Below, piece after piece: positions 11,149-21,392 of a stretch of 47,736 nt of DNA (position 1 is the stretch's first letter; every line of letters begins with the position of its first letter). Source of the stretch: Gnetum montanum (taxonomy: Eukaryota > Streptophyta > Gnetopsida > Gnetales > Gnetaceae). Below the pieces are notes generated by a model. It searched no databases. It was not told the DNA's origin and saw only the letters and a list, made by a program, of their open reading frames with translations. The position numbers and the translations under genes are program-made. The stretch covers positions 54,301 through 102,036 of the forward strand of contig MNCI01023269.1 in assembly GCA_015680685.1 (NCBI GenBank), read 5' to 3'.

Positions 11149-13915
11149 AGAAAAGGAAACTACGAGAAGTGCTCAATAGATGACCTACAATGTTCACGTG
11201 GTCTTATGATGAGATCATGAGAATTGATCCATGAATTGCTCAACACTAGATCTACATTGATCCTACAGTCAAACCAAGACATCAACCTCAATGAAGTCTT
11301 AATCCTAAACTCAAGGAGGTAGTCAAGCAAGAATTGGAAAAGTTGCTAAAGGTAGGATTCATCTATTTTATCATAGATAGTCAATGGATTAGTCCTTTGC
11401 TGATTGTTCCAAAGAAGGGAGGTAAATGTTGTGTTTGCATTGACTTCTGGATGTTGAACTCAACCACATTTAAGAATCATTTCCCCTTGCCATTTGTTGA
11501 TCAGGTCTTGGACACAATTTCAGGACATGAGTACTATAGTTTTCTGGATGCATACAATGAATATAATCAAATCCACATTGCACTTGAAGACCAAGAGAAA
11601 GCCACATTTACCAGTCCATGGGGAACATTTTCTTACAAACAAATGCATTTCGATCTTTGCAATGCACTAGCAACCTTCCAAAAACTAGTCTTAAGTTTTT
11701 TCCAAAAGCAGATAGGCAATGGTGTTGAAGTTTTCATGGATGATTTTTCCACATGCAAGCTAGATTTCAAACAAGCACTCAACCAGTTGGAGCAAGTACT
11801 TAAAAGATGTGTTGAAACTAATCTGAAGCTCAATTGACAAAAGAGCCATCTCATGGTCCAGGAAGGCATAGTATTGGGACATAAAATCTCCCAGAAGGGT
11901 ATTGAGATAGATCCTAAAAAGATCAGAGTCATCCAAAATATCACTCAACAGCCATAGATAGTAAAAGATGTAAGATCCTTTTTAGGCCATACGGGATACT
12001 ATTGTAGATTCATTGAAAATTTTTCAAAGATAGCTAAACCTCTTGTAAAACTCACAAAGAAGAATGCATCCTTCAGGTGGACTGAGTCATGTGAAAAGGC
12101 ATTCAAAGCTTCGAACTAGAAGTTAGTTGAGACACCAATCCTTCAAGCTTTGGGTTGGTCAAAGCCTTTTCATATCATGATTGATGCCTCCAACTATGTG
12201 CTTGGTGCGATACTAACACAACTTGATGATCAAAAGAGACCATACTACATCCACTATGCCAGTAGGAGCATCATTGGAGCACAACTAAATTACATCACAA
12301 CTAAAAAGGAGTTGATGGCTGTGGTGTATGCACTTGAAAAATTTAGATATTATGTACTTGGTTACCAAATCTACATCCACACTAATCATAGTGTCATCCA
12401 ATTTTTGATGAACAAGCTAGTAGTTAGTCCTAGAGTGATAAGATGGCTTGTGATTCTTTAAGAGTTTGACATCACAATGATTTGATAAGAAAGGAATAGA
12501 AAATGTAGTAGCTGATAAGGTTGAAATGGGATTCAGACAACCAAATGGAACCTTTATCAGACCAATTTCCTAATGAGAACCTATTTATCAAAACAATCAA
12601 GGTTGTAGATATGATAGGGAAGCCATGGACCGCAAAGTACCTGACTTATCTCACAACACAAGAGCTTCTTATTGACTAGAGTAGAAAACAATGTGAGTAA
12701 TTCCTTCACAGATCCAAATGATATATGGACATTAATGGCAACTTGTATAAGATCTGTGCAAATGGTCTTGTTAGATGGTATGTGCTAGATCATGACTAGC
12801 AAAGAGTCTTATAGGATGTTCATGAAGGTCCATGTTGTGGCCATTATGTAGAGCACAACACAACGCTTAAACTACTGATGCTAGGCTACTTTTAGCCTAC
12901 TTTTTTCAAAGATGCCCACATGTTAGCACAATTTGGTAAACATTCCCAAAGAGATGGAGGAGTCACAACTAGATATGAAGGGCCAAAACATTGAATACAG
13001 CCATTAGAGACTTTTGATATTTGGGAAATTGATTTCATGGGGTCCATTCAATTGATGTCAAACAAAAAAGTGTATATTATTGTGGTTGTGGATTACTGCA
13101 CAAAGTGGGTAGAGATAGTAGCAGTGAAAGACTATATAGCAAAAATAGTTGCTAAGTTTTTTTAACAACATGTGGTGAACAAGTTTAGACTACCAAAAAT
13201 GCTGATATCAGACAATGGAACCCACTTCACTAGTGCTACCTTTAAGAAACTCATGCAACAACTTGGGATTAGCCATAAATTAACAACACCATATCATCCC
13301 TAAGCAAATGGTCAAGCTAGAGTTACTATTTGTGAAATTATTAGAATACTCACTATGACGATTATTAGGTTTAGACGTGATTGGAGTATGAAAGTAAATG
13401 ATGCTCTATGGGCCTATAGAACATCTTAGAAATTACCCATAGGGCACAACCCATATGAGTTAGTCTATGACAAGTTGCCAACATTTCCAATCCAATCAAA
13501 GCTTCACACTTTAGCTACTACCAATGAACTTGATCTCAATTTGAGTTTAGCCCAAAAGGAACATTGGATGGATCTGAATCTTTTGGATGAGAATTGGTTA
13601 GTAGCACTCATGGGTAGTGAAGTTCATAAGCATTACTCCAAACTAAGGCATGATTCATAGATAAGGCATGTAACTATAAAATTGGGTGAGAAGGTCCTTT
13701 ATTACAATCCTAGTCATTTTCCGCCCAAGGCTAAGTTTCAGACACTTTGGTAGGGACCATACATTGTGCATGCCACTTATCCATCTGGTGCCTTACACAT
13801 TCACCACCCATCTAGCCCACATATGCTTATCCTCATTAATATCCAAGTCAAACCATACTACAAACATTCAAAGGAGTCTACCCAACCTATCCACTAGTCT
13901 TCTACTTGTTCTATT
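11149..13915 (+). pseudogene. Ty3/gypsy (Athila/Tat-like) pol remnant
   Basis: This is decayed pol, in order RT, RNase H, integrase. Before the RT is the conserved pre-RT segment (MFTWSYDEIMRIDP, about 11192-11235). The RT contains VPKKGGKCCVCIDF, a degraded YxDD box reading VFMDDF (about 11739-11756), and continues through several stops. RNase H is recognisable at 12150-12461 (FHIMIDASNYVLGAIL; YITTKKELMAVVYALEKFRYYV). Integrase follows at about 13000-13700 with FDIWEIDFMG, a D-D-E core starting in that segment (ISDNGTHF; GQARVTI, where the usual GQAE Glu is replaced) and AYRTS. A GPYIV-like post-integrase stretch follows to about 13900. Stops and frameshifts are frequent, so the copy is dead. 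It belongs to the element that ends in the LTR at 18979-19860. Confidence 0.9.
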
Positions 13916-14219
13916 TTCTGTTTACTTGACTTCAACAATAGTCATGGGGATGTCGATCTAGAGTCGTAGGTACCTTACTGAACCTTACTGAATCTTTCAT
14001 TTTCTTTCATTTTACACATTCTTTAATATTTTATGATTCTTTGATATCTTTCATTTTTTTCAAAATTTTCTAATTCTTTTATCCTCTTTTTTTCTTAACA
14101 ACTTTGCAACTCTTTGATATTTTCCATTCTTAATATTTTTCATTCTTTACACTTTTTCCCAGTTTTTACTATCTTTTCCATTTCTTTTATACTTTGTTTT
14201 CAAATCCTTTGTACATAAT
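13916..14219. other. T-rich stretch after pol
   Basis: This is a pyrimidine-dominated segment made of degenerate CTTT and TTCATT units (about 13980-14215). A similar T-rich segment follows gag in the sister copy at about 41980-42090, where it is partly a CCTTTTTG-type short tandem repeat. It holds no coding potential. Confidence 0.55.
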
Positions 14220-15200
14220 TTTCACTACTAATAAGACATCTCACAAATAAAGGCAAGATGTAGCCTAATGCTATGAAGATTTCACTATGTTATCAAATCA
14301 TAAGGAACTAATTATTTATACAATGATACCACATCATCCATTCCAATAATAAGAGGTTCATACCATGGCCATAATGATATTCTTTCCATCATCAAACTAA
14401 GAATAAACTTGTGATCATTATGCTTGGATAGAAAAGTGAAGAACCAAGGGGGAAGGAAAAGGGTATGACATCAAGGGGATTTGTGGATTCTTCTGGACTA
14501 TTGTTGTGAGTTCTATCCTATTTCTAAGGTTGTATTATATCCTTGTAGATCTAACAAAAATATGGGAGTAAGAGTTAAATAAGTGTGACCTTAAATGGAT
14601 GACATAGAATAAAATAAAAGAGCATAGAACAAATTTCTGGGGGTTCCATTGGAAATACATGTTACCCATGCCTGAAGGTAGGTGGCTTCTCAAAAATAAT
14701 AATAAACATAAAATGCCATGAATAAAATCCTCCCTTGGACAATACATTAAGTGACAATGCTCCTTGTAACATTGATAGTCTTACGATTGTATTTCCAAGA
14801 GATGAAATGATGTGATGTCATTGGAATGTGGTTTGGACTTGGTTTGAATCTTGGATATAAAGGCTAATGATTACCTTAACCATTAATAAAACACAAGAAG
14901 TCATTATGTCTATGGTAAGTAACCTCGCATTCAAATTTTGCAATCCTTTCTAAAAATGCATTCCACCTCACTGTATACTCAATCATAACTTATGATTTTG
15001 AATGACAACATAATTTTCCTATTTTGGTGATACTAATATGTGCATTTTGGTCAACAGGTATTCGTTACATTCAACTCCTTAAGTGCCTAAGGATTCTTTT
15101 AGGCGTGGTTACATAAGGAAATTAAAGGTTGGAGCCCTCTTTGGGGAGGATCCACTTGTATAATTGTTGTATCATATATTTGCCAAGCTATTCCACAACA
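14220..15200 (+). repeat. Conserved non-coding spacer of the gypsy family (copy in element 1)
   Basis: It aligns with 42100-43128 on the same strand. Shared blocks include AATAAGAGGTTC...ACCATGG (about 14350), GACATCAAGGGGA.TTGTGGATTC (about 14470), TCCTTGTAGATCTAA (about 14540), GGGGGTTCCATTGGAAATAC (about 14640), TGCCTGAAGGTAGG (about 14670) and GGAGGA.CCACTTG (about 15145). Part of it recurs inverted at 47690-47736. It has no open frame, and its conservation across three copies with different neighbours marks it as a structural part of the element. Confidence 0.8.
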
Positions 15201-15485
15201 TCTTGAACCTTGCAATTCTGATAAATGACAATAAATACTTCCCATATCATTCACACTATCTGTTCTAATGACACAACACAATTGTCTATCTCATTCATTT
15301 CATCAGGACCTGATATACTTTTGTAGCTCGAGATTTCTTAATCCTAGACTTTCAATGCTTATTTTTCATAACTAAAGCATCATCTCCATTTCAGGACCCT
15401 TTCAACATGATTCATATCTTCCAGCCATCCAATGGGACTTAATTTTTCCCTGAAAAACTTTAAGAAAATTTGTTTTTCTCTAAGG

Positions 15486-15548
15486 TGATATCGTAGATAT
15501 GATATCGCATCTATGATTGTGTATTTATGATATCTCACTTATAAATAT
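15486..15548 (+). promoter_or_regulatory. Internal promoter-like module upstream of the accessory ORF
   Basis: Two GATATCG motifs (15486-15492, 15501-15507) and a further GATATC (about 15529) are followed by CTTATAAATATT (15538-15549), a good plant TATA box. The same combination, GATATCGC repeats then TATA, forms the U3 promoter of this family's LTRs. The TATA lies about 510 bp before the accessory ORF ATG. The minus-strand copy has a TATA in the equivalent place (47349-47341, about 480 bp before its ATG). Promoter function is inferred. Confidence 0.5.
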
Positions 15549-16049
15549 TATATATTGTAAATTTTCATTTCTAATTTTCATAAGAGGAGAATTATTGCTG
15601 ATTTTCTTTGCTATTAAGTGCTTTGACACCCCATCTTCTAGTGCCCATATCTTGTGCATTATTACTTTAATTTTCATGATTTTTGAATCTATGTGATCCC
15701 AGAGTGCTCATCTTAGTTGTGGGGGGAAGGGAGGGTGCTAGTGAGGAAAATTTGAGTCAATTTTTTTGAAATTGCTAATGACTGGAAGGTATTATAAGGA
15801 TAATTTTAAGGGGACATATCAAGAATTTTTAAAGTAAATCACTCATGTTAATGTCAAAACAACTTTAAGAAGACTCTTAATTGATCATACCACTCATGGC
15901 ATACTAATGGGGTTATTCTTGAAAAATTTTCTAGTTCTGCAATCATAATGAACCAAGAACTTGATATAACTAAGGGTATGAGTATGATACGAAATTGTTG
16001 GTCATTTATTAGAATACTTTAGTAATTCCAAACCCTTGATTGATTGCAG

Positions 16050-18787
16050 ATGACCCCCAAAAAGAGAAGCACAAGTAGAACTTCCATGATTGACAAGCAA
16101 AAGACCACAGGGTAGTGGAAGAGGATAAGTGAGCGAGGAAAATCCATAAGCAGAATAAGGAGAGGAGGAGGCATAATCCTTCAATATTCATAAACAAATT
16201 CCTACCATGGAGCAATCTTCTCAAGCAAAAGTAGACATTCCACAAGTCCATCCAAGGACAACAACTCACACCGTCACTTAAATACCTTCAGGCTATTTAG
16301 GAAAAATCCATCAAGTCTATAGTAATTTTGAAACTTAACTTTTCATTTTTGGAATTTGCTCCAAAAGGAGTTAAAGGCCCAAATTTAGTCATCTCCTTTG
16401 TGGCCTACTCTGACAACAAATGGGGAGTGGTATTTAGGAGAAACACTCCAATTTTGGTAGAATTGAGAAGCAGACGCTATAGTAAAAATTGAAGGGATCT
16501 CAGTGTCTTACTAAGTTAAGTCAATTGTAGAGGTACTGAATGTACCCAATGAAGGGACAAAGGTGGCACAAATATCAACAAGATCTAACACAGATGTTAG
16601 GAAGCTTTGGTTGTAGTGGACGTATGGCAAGGACAATAAGGAATACAATGAACTAACTGCAGAAGAGAAGATCTATTTTAAAATTGGCACTTATCACTTT
16701 TTTCCACCAAGAGATTGAATTGAATCTTTACATATATGGCTAAAGGTGGTGTAATATTAATGGAAAAGTTCAATGTGAACATCTCTCACCTTTACTTCAT
16801 AGAAATCCAAAGGCGATTCGAGGAGAAGAAGGTAGGGAAGTTAACACTTCCATTTGTTTAACTTATCTAGAAGCTATGCAAACGAGCTAGCATCCTAGGG
16901 TATCCAAGTGATCCATTAAGAAAGGCACATAATGCTTCCTATGCCAAAATGCTTCGGCCAGTGCCTCCTAAAAAGGACCAAATAGAAGAACAACTGGGCA
17001 CTGAGGAGACTACCCAAACCACAAAACAACAACAATAACAATAGTAACAATAGCAAGTTCCACCATCGTTGCCTCAAGATTATAGAACTTTAATGAGTTA
17101 TTTGTAGCAAATTGCAGAAACCATTAGTTTGGGAAGCAGGGAAGAGACCAATTCATTCAAAGTCATTGATGTTGCAGTCAAGCCAACCATCTCAACAAAT
17201 CCTTCTAGTAGATAAATATCATTGCAGTCTACAGGAGAGGCCTAGTGGTTACAACAGATTTTTGGAAACACTGCATCATTCCTAGTGGTGCTTAAATCTA
17301 GAGAAGGAGCCATAGTTGTGGTCATGTAGCACCATGATGTAGCAAGAGCTGCATAAGTGATCACAAATCACATTAAAGAATCCTTCCATGTACTTATTAT
17401 GCTTCCAGCTGATTTTTCTAGAACCAAGGATCCTCAAATGTTAGTTGGTACCTCTATGACTCTTGCAGATTATGAAAATGTATTAGATAAACTGTTGTAG
17501 ACTGGATAGGTTATGAAAAATCTCTTCAACATTTCTAGTAATGTCACTGTAGCACAGTTTGAATTGATTGCCATTAAAGGAAAATTGATCATGGCCAAAA
17601 CCTGGGCAGAGCATGCTGAGAATGATCTTCATTAATTACAAGAAGAGCTCGTAGCCCTGAGAGCAAAAAGGAGAGATCCAACTCAGTTCATTGCACCAGA
17701 ATAGCTAGCACAATTTAGAACTGAGTAGATCAATTACCTTCTTAAGAATAATAAAGAGATGAAGAATGAAAAAGAAAAGGTAGTATGGGATGCTTTAGTG
17801 CTCGAAGCCCAAACATATGCCCATGCTAAAGCACTTGTTGCCTTACAAGAGGAAAATAAACAACTCATTGTAGATAACATGCAGTTGACCACTATTGAAA
17901 AATAGAAAGATATTTTGAAAGAGAGCATTCACTAGCTAAGGGAATAATTGGTGAGAGTCAACCAAGATATAAGTTGTCTCACAAGAGAAAATAGAATCCT
18001 CTTTGTGGAGGAGGTACGCACCATTCATCAGAAGTTAGTCATCAAAATTAGTGTAGGGTAGAATGAGGCAAAGAAGCACAAATGACTCAATGAATACTTT
18101 TGTGGTCATGTGAGGATGTATAAACAAATCCATGAGAAAGAGATCTAGATGGTGAAGGCCAAAATTAATTCCATGTCAACACAAAATCTAGAAAGGCAAC
18201 CCATCTTGGATAGCATGGTCCATACCTATAAAGTAAAAGTGAAAAATAAAGACTTGTAGGTAGAGGACTTAAAAGAATACATGGGTTAGCAAATCTCCAT
18301 TATGCTAACTTGGCCATGTTGACAGTAGGTAGAGCCAAAAATGAGCTTGAACAACAAGTAGTATCCATGTATGCCTTGTATGAGAAAGTGTTTGTAGATC
18401 ACAAAGATACTTTACAAAAACTTCAAGAAGTAAACTCAATGTTAGAAGCAGTTAAGGCTTGCTACCAAGGGTAAAAAGATATAGCAGTGAACCTAGCTAG
18501 AAGATTAATAGATTACCATGAACTAAGAGAGAAGGTTAGAGCTTTTGAAGAAGAAAAACTAATAGTTTATAGTATCGTATGTTAAAGCTAATCAAATGTT
18601 TTTACAACTACCATAGATATGGGACATGTCGACTCCATCAAACATTGGTTCATCAGCATGGACGATTCATGATCCAAGAACGGAAGAGGAAAAATTACAG
18701 GTGCTCCTGAACTGCTACCAATTTCAGAAGCCTGATGATAAGGGGAAGTAACCAATGGAGGAGCTAGCACCACCAGGAACAACATAA
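16050..18787 (+). pseudogene. Gypsy accessory (env-position) ORF, copy 1
   Basis: This decayed long ORF sits between pol and the 3' LTR. Its start is ATGACCCCCAAAAAG, immediately after TTGATTGATTGCAG, an acceptor-like sequence. It ends PPGTT-stop at 18785-18787. It aligns along its whole length with the minus-strand ORF at 46868-44100, for example EVLN...STRS...DVRK, LT.EE..YFKIGTYH, HEKEI.MVKAKIN and a shared PMEE near the end. The N-terminal third resembles the globular domain that plant databases call a putative transposon protein; the C-terminal half is rich in E, K, L and Q and reads like coiled coil. Many stops and some frameshifts make it non-functional. The function of the family is unknown; its position suggests an env-like or accessory role. 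Confidence 0.75.
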
Positions 18788-18978
18788 GACAAAATCAAGC
18801 TTCATCAAATTTTATTTTTTGTTAAAGTTTGTCATGTCATGTTTTTAAAACACCATTGTGGGACTCAAGAGTCATGTATAGAGTAGTTAATGTCATGTAA
18901 ATTTACCTCCCAATTTTTTAAGGGATACTATCCTCATTTTTTAACTTGAGGAAGAGTTTTTAGTGAGTCATGGAGGCA

Positions 18979-19860
18979 TGATAAAGTTAAAGATTTCACC
19001 ATAACGATATTGCAGTTATGATATCATATCTATGAATTCGATACTGTATCTCATGATATGTTATCGTATAAACAATATTGCAGGGTGCATGCCTGCCTAT
19101 AAAAGCAACACTTAGACACATGGATTTGCAATAGATTTGATAACATAGTAGTAGAACTCTTACAATTTATTTTCATGATTTTAGCTTTCAGTACTTAGCA
19201 GTGTATGCCTGCAATGTGATGTTAAGTGATTGAACGAAGTCTTTATTCAAGTGTGATGTACTTGAACACATTACATGACTAGAAATAAAGATCAAGATTA
19301 CTTTTCATCATTGTAGAAACACTTAGTTTTATTTCTGCTTTCATTTAGTTTAATGTTAACTGTTTTCATAGTTACTAATTTACTTTCAATGCACTTTACT
19401 ATTCTTGTTATTAAGTGAAATGAGTACGAGTGATCTCGAGCACTTAAGTGTAACTACTTGATAACCTAGGAGTATTGTCACTTGGTACGCCCAATAGTGT
19501 GGTACTTGGTAATCCGAGTAGTAGTTGTATGAAGTCTAAGGTGTGAACAAAAGGTCAGGACTGACTGCTCATTGCATAGGCTAGATTAGATTTGTTTATT
19601 ATTACTTAGACTTAGAATCACTTTTCATTTACTTCATGTTTACTAGGAGCAATATGGTCCATACAACATCAATATCATATACCTCATTGTGAGTTAAACC
19701 ATACGCATCAATTTTACTAGTTCATGTGGGAAGACAATGATCATGAACTCTAACCAATTACTAACATACTGACATTGCCTTGTATATAGAATTTGATCAG
19801 GCTATGTGTGAACACTCATATCTCATATGGTTGGGTGTTGGACTACTCAACTGCTCATCA
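18979..19860 (+). mobile_element. 3' LTR of gypsy element 1
   Basis: The LTR is about 882 bp, from TGAT (18979) to CTCATCA (19860). Near the 5' end are GATATTG and GATATC motifs and then CCTATAAAAGC (TATA 19098-19104). Further in are AATAAAG (about 19285) and the family-typical block CACTTAAGTGTAACTACTTG (about 19440), followed by GGTACTTGGTAATCC-like sequence (about 19500). The block aligns with 38931-39826 (plus) and 43129-43944 (minus). The base after the LTR does not continue as a primer binding site, as expected for a 3' LTR. Confidence 0.75.
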
Positions 19861-20690
19861 TTATGCACATTCAATTATATACATTTATTTTTTATTATGC
19901 ATATTTGATTATGTATCTTTTTATTGTATTATGCATATGTGATTATATAATCCTTTGTTCATGGAGTAATTTCTAACCCTGACTCTACCCAAAATATATC
20001 CCTTATTTCCTTTTGTCATTAAACTAAGATTTTGAGTTCATTTTTAATTATAATTAAATTTTGCATAAATCAGCTTTGTTAAGGAAGTATCTTAGAATGA
20101 TGTCCTACCTAAAATTTGACATCATCAATGTGTCTGAAATGTTCAAAAATCTAGATATTGACCCTTGATTCACTAAAATTGAAGTTACGATTCTCAAAAT
20201 ATCACAATTTTTAATTTGTTAAAATTTGTAAATGTTTTGGCATTTGAACTAGGCAACCATGATAGGAAATGCCTAGATAGGATTTCAACATATGATTAAG
20301 TAGAACACTTGATAAGGATCTTGTAGGTTTAAGTAGAATTTGATTTGGAGTCCTATAAGCATGTTATGAGTGTTTATGAGTGTTGGAGTGCAAAGGTATT
20401 AAAGGAGAGAGATTAGAAAAATGAACTTTAAAAAATGTTAATGGTTCAAAAAATTAAAAATCAAATTTTATTTAAAAAAAAACAAAAAAAGTCAATGTAG
20501 ATGGTTAAGCACGTGCACGTGCAAAAAGGGAAAAGTAACAAATGATATAAACATAACATATATATTTTATATGTTATGAAAATTATCTTTTTCCCTGCCT
20601 TGTTAACATGTTTTCCCCGCACTACTATTTTTTTCTCGGTGCTTGTTTTATTTGCTATTTAATTTGCTACTTGTTTTTTGAAACTGCATT
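19861..20690. other. Non-coding flank; duplicated G-box
   Basis: No gene is seen. A perfect GCACGTGCACGTGC palindrome (20509-20522) contains two overlapping CACGTG G-boxes, sites commonly bound by plant bZIP/bHLH factors, about 390 bp upstream of the TATA at 20900. A run of A (about 20465-20490) precedes it. This may be the U3 part of an older LTR that the LINE later split. Confidence 0.4.
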
Positions 20691-20893
20691 TTGTCACATT
20701 TTTCTATAAAGATGTTTTTGTCGTTTCTTCTTTGTTTTGAAGTTGATTTGAGCCTGGTCTCTTCTGTTTGTCACATTTTTCTATAACGATGTTTTTGTCG
20801 TTTCTTCTTTGTTTTGAAGTTGATTTGAGCCTGGTCTCTTCTGTTTTTCCTTTATTGTTTTGAAGTTGATTTGAGCCTAGTCTCTTTTGTTTT
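20691..20893. repeat. 77-bp tandem repeat (2.5 copies)
   Basis: Copies start at 20691 and 20768 and differ at about one base (AAAG against AACG). Each contains TTGTCACATTTTTCTATAA and GAAGTTGATTTGAGCCT. A third, partial copy of the second half covers about 20855-20893. The array ends just before the TATA box at 20900. Confidence 0.9.
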
Positions 20894-20899
20894 TCCCTT

Positions 20900-20907
20900 T
20901 ATAAATA
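20900..20907 (+). promoter_or_regulatory. TATA box of a pre-existing promoter
   Basis: CCTTTATAAATAGG is a strong plant TATA box. The LINE target-site duplication begins at 20931, 31 bp downstream of its first T, where transcription would be expected to start. The promoter probably belongs to the repeat or LTR that the LINE interrupts, because the target sequence continues at 26551. Confidence 0.5.
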
Positions 20908-20930
20908 GGTTAAGCCTTTAGATATATCTC

Positions 20931-20944
20931 ATTGCACTTTGTAA
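20931..20944 (+). repeat. LINE target-site duplication, left copy
   Basis: ATTGCACTTTGTAA here is repeated exactly at 26551-26564, directly after the last base of the LINE. Fourteen bases is a typical length for L1-type insertion. Confidence 0.9.
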
Positions 20945-21000
20945 GGCCAGTTTTCCTCTCTCTGTCTGCCTCTCTGTCTCTGTGACGACGGCAAGACTGC

Positions 21001-21140
21001 GCGAGGGTTTACTGCGGCGCGAGGGTTTACTGCGCGAGGGTTTCTGCGGCGCGAGGGTTTCTGCTTAACGGCTGGATCGCTGCTTTTTCTGCGCGAGGGT
21101 TTCTGTGTTCGCTGTGCCTGCTTTCGAGCGCGAGGGTTTC
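21001..21140 (+). promoter_or_regulatory. LINE 5' UTR array of GCGAGGGTTT motifs
   Basis: Six copies of GCGAGGGTTT occur within about 140 bp (starting near 21001, 21019, 21034, 21051, 21092 and 21129), the first four at 15-18 bp spacing. AGGGTTT is the core of the plant telo-box (AAACCCT on the other strand), which is found in promoters of highly expressed growth-related genes. The array is CpG-rich in an AT-rich window. It follows a CT-rich stretch just inside the element start, and is the most likely internal promoter of the LINE. Confidence 0.55.
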
Positions 21141-21392
21141 AGTGTTCGCTGTGCTGGCCTGTGACATAGGGCAGAACAGCGTGCTGATCACTGGGACGGG
21201 GTTTTGCTGCATTGCAAGTAGGACCTTTCGCCTTCTACTGTGCCCGCGGCATTACGCACCGGGTGAGTTTGTTCCATTGTGTTTTGTTTATTTTTTTTTA
21301 TTTTTTTTTATATTCCAAAAAAAAAAACAAACAAACAAAAATTTCTCTATCTGCTTTTTGGAAGTGGCTAGGGGTAGGCCCAACGGGTCTGC

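Larger units (their letters stand above)
11149..19860 (+). mobile_element. Athila-like gypsy element 1 (5'-truncated)
   Basis: Order: pol (11149-13915), a T-rich stretch, a conserved spacer (14220-15200), an internal promoter-like module (15486-15548), a large accessory ORF (16050-18787) and a 3' LTR (18979-19860). The same order (spacer, module, accessory ORF, LTR) recurs on the minus strand at 47736-43129, which confirms that these parts belong together. An extra ORF between pol and the 3' LTR, and the Athila-type PBS in the sister copy at 39828, point to the Athila/Tat branch of Ty3/gypsy. The 5' LTR and gag are not seen. Confidence 0.75.

Noticed and set aside
20931-20944. The 14-bp repeat at both LINE ends being part of the element rather than target duplication
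   Set aside because: It lies outside the C-tail on the right and before the CT-rich 5' UTR on the left, is exact, and has the usual length. Chance or internal origin is less likely.
21261-21370. Intron in the LINE 5' UTR (GGGTGAGTTT donor and GGCTAG acceptor)
   Set aside because: The signals are suggestive, but a spliced LINE RNA would lose this segment on retrotransposition and the copy is full length. There is no second copy for comparison.
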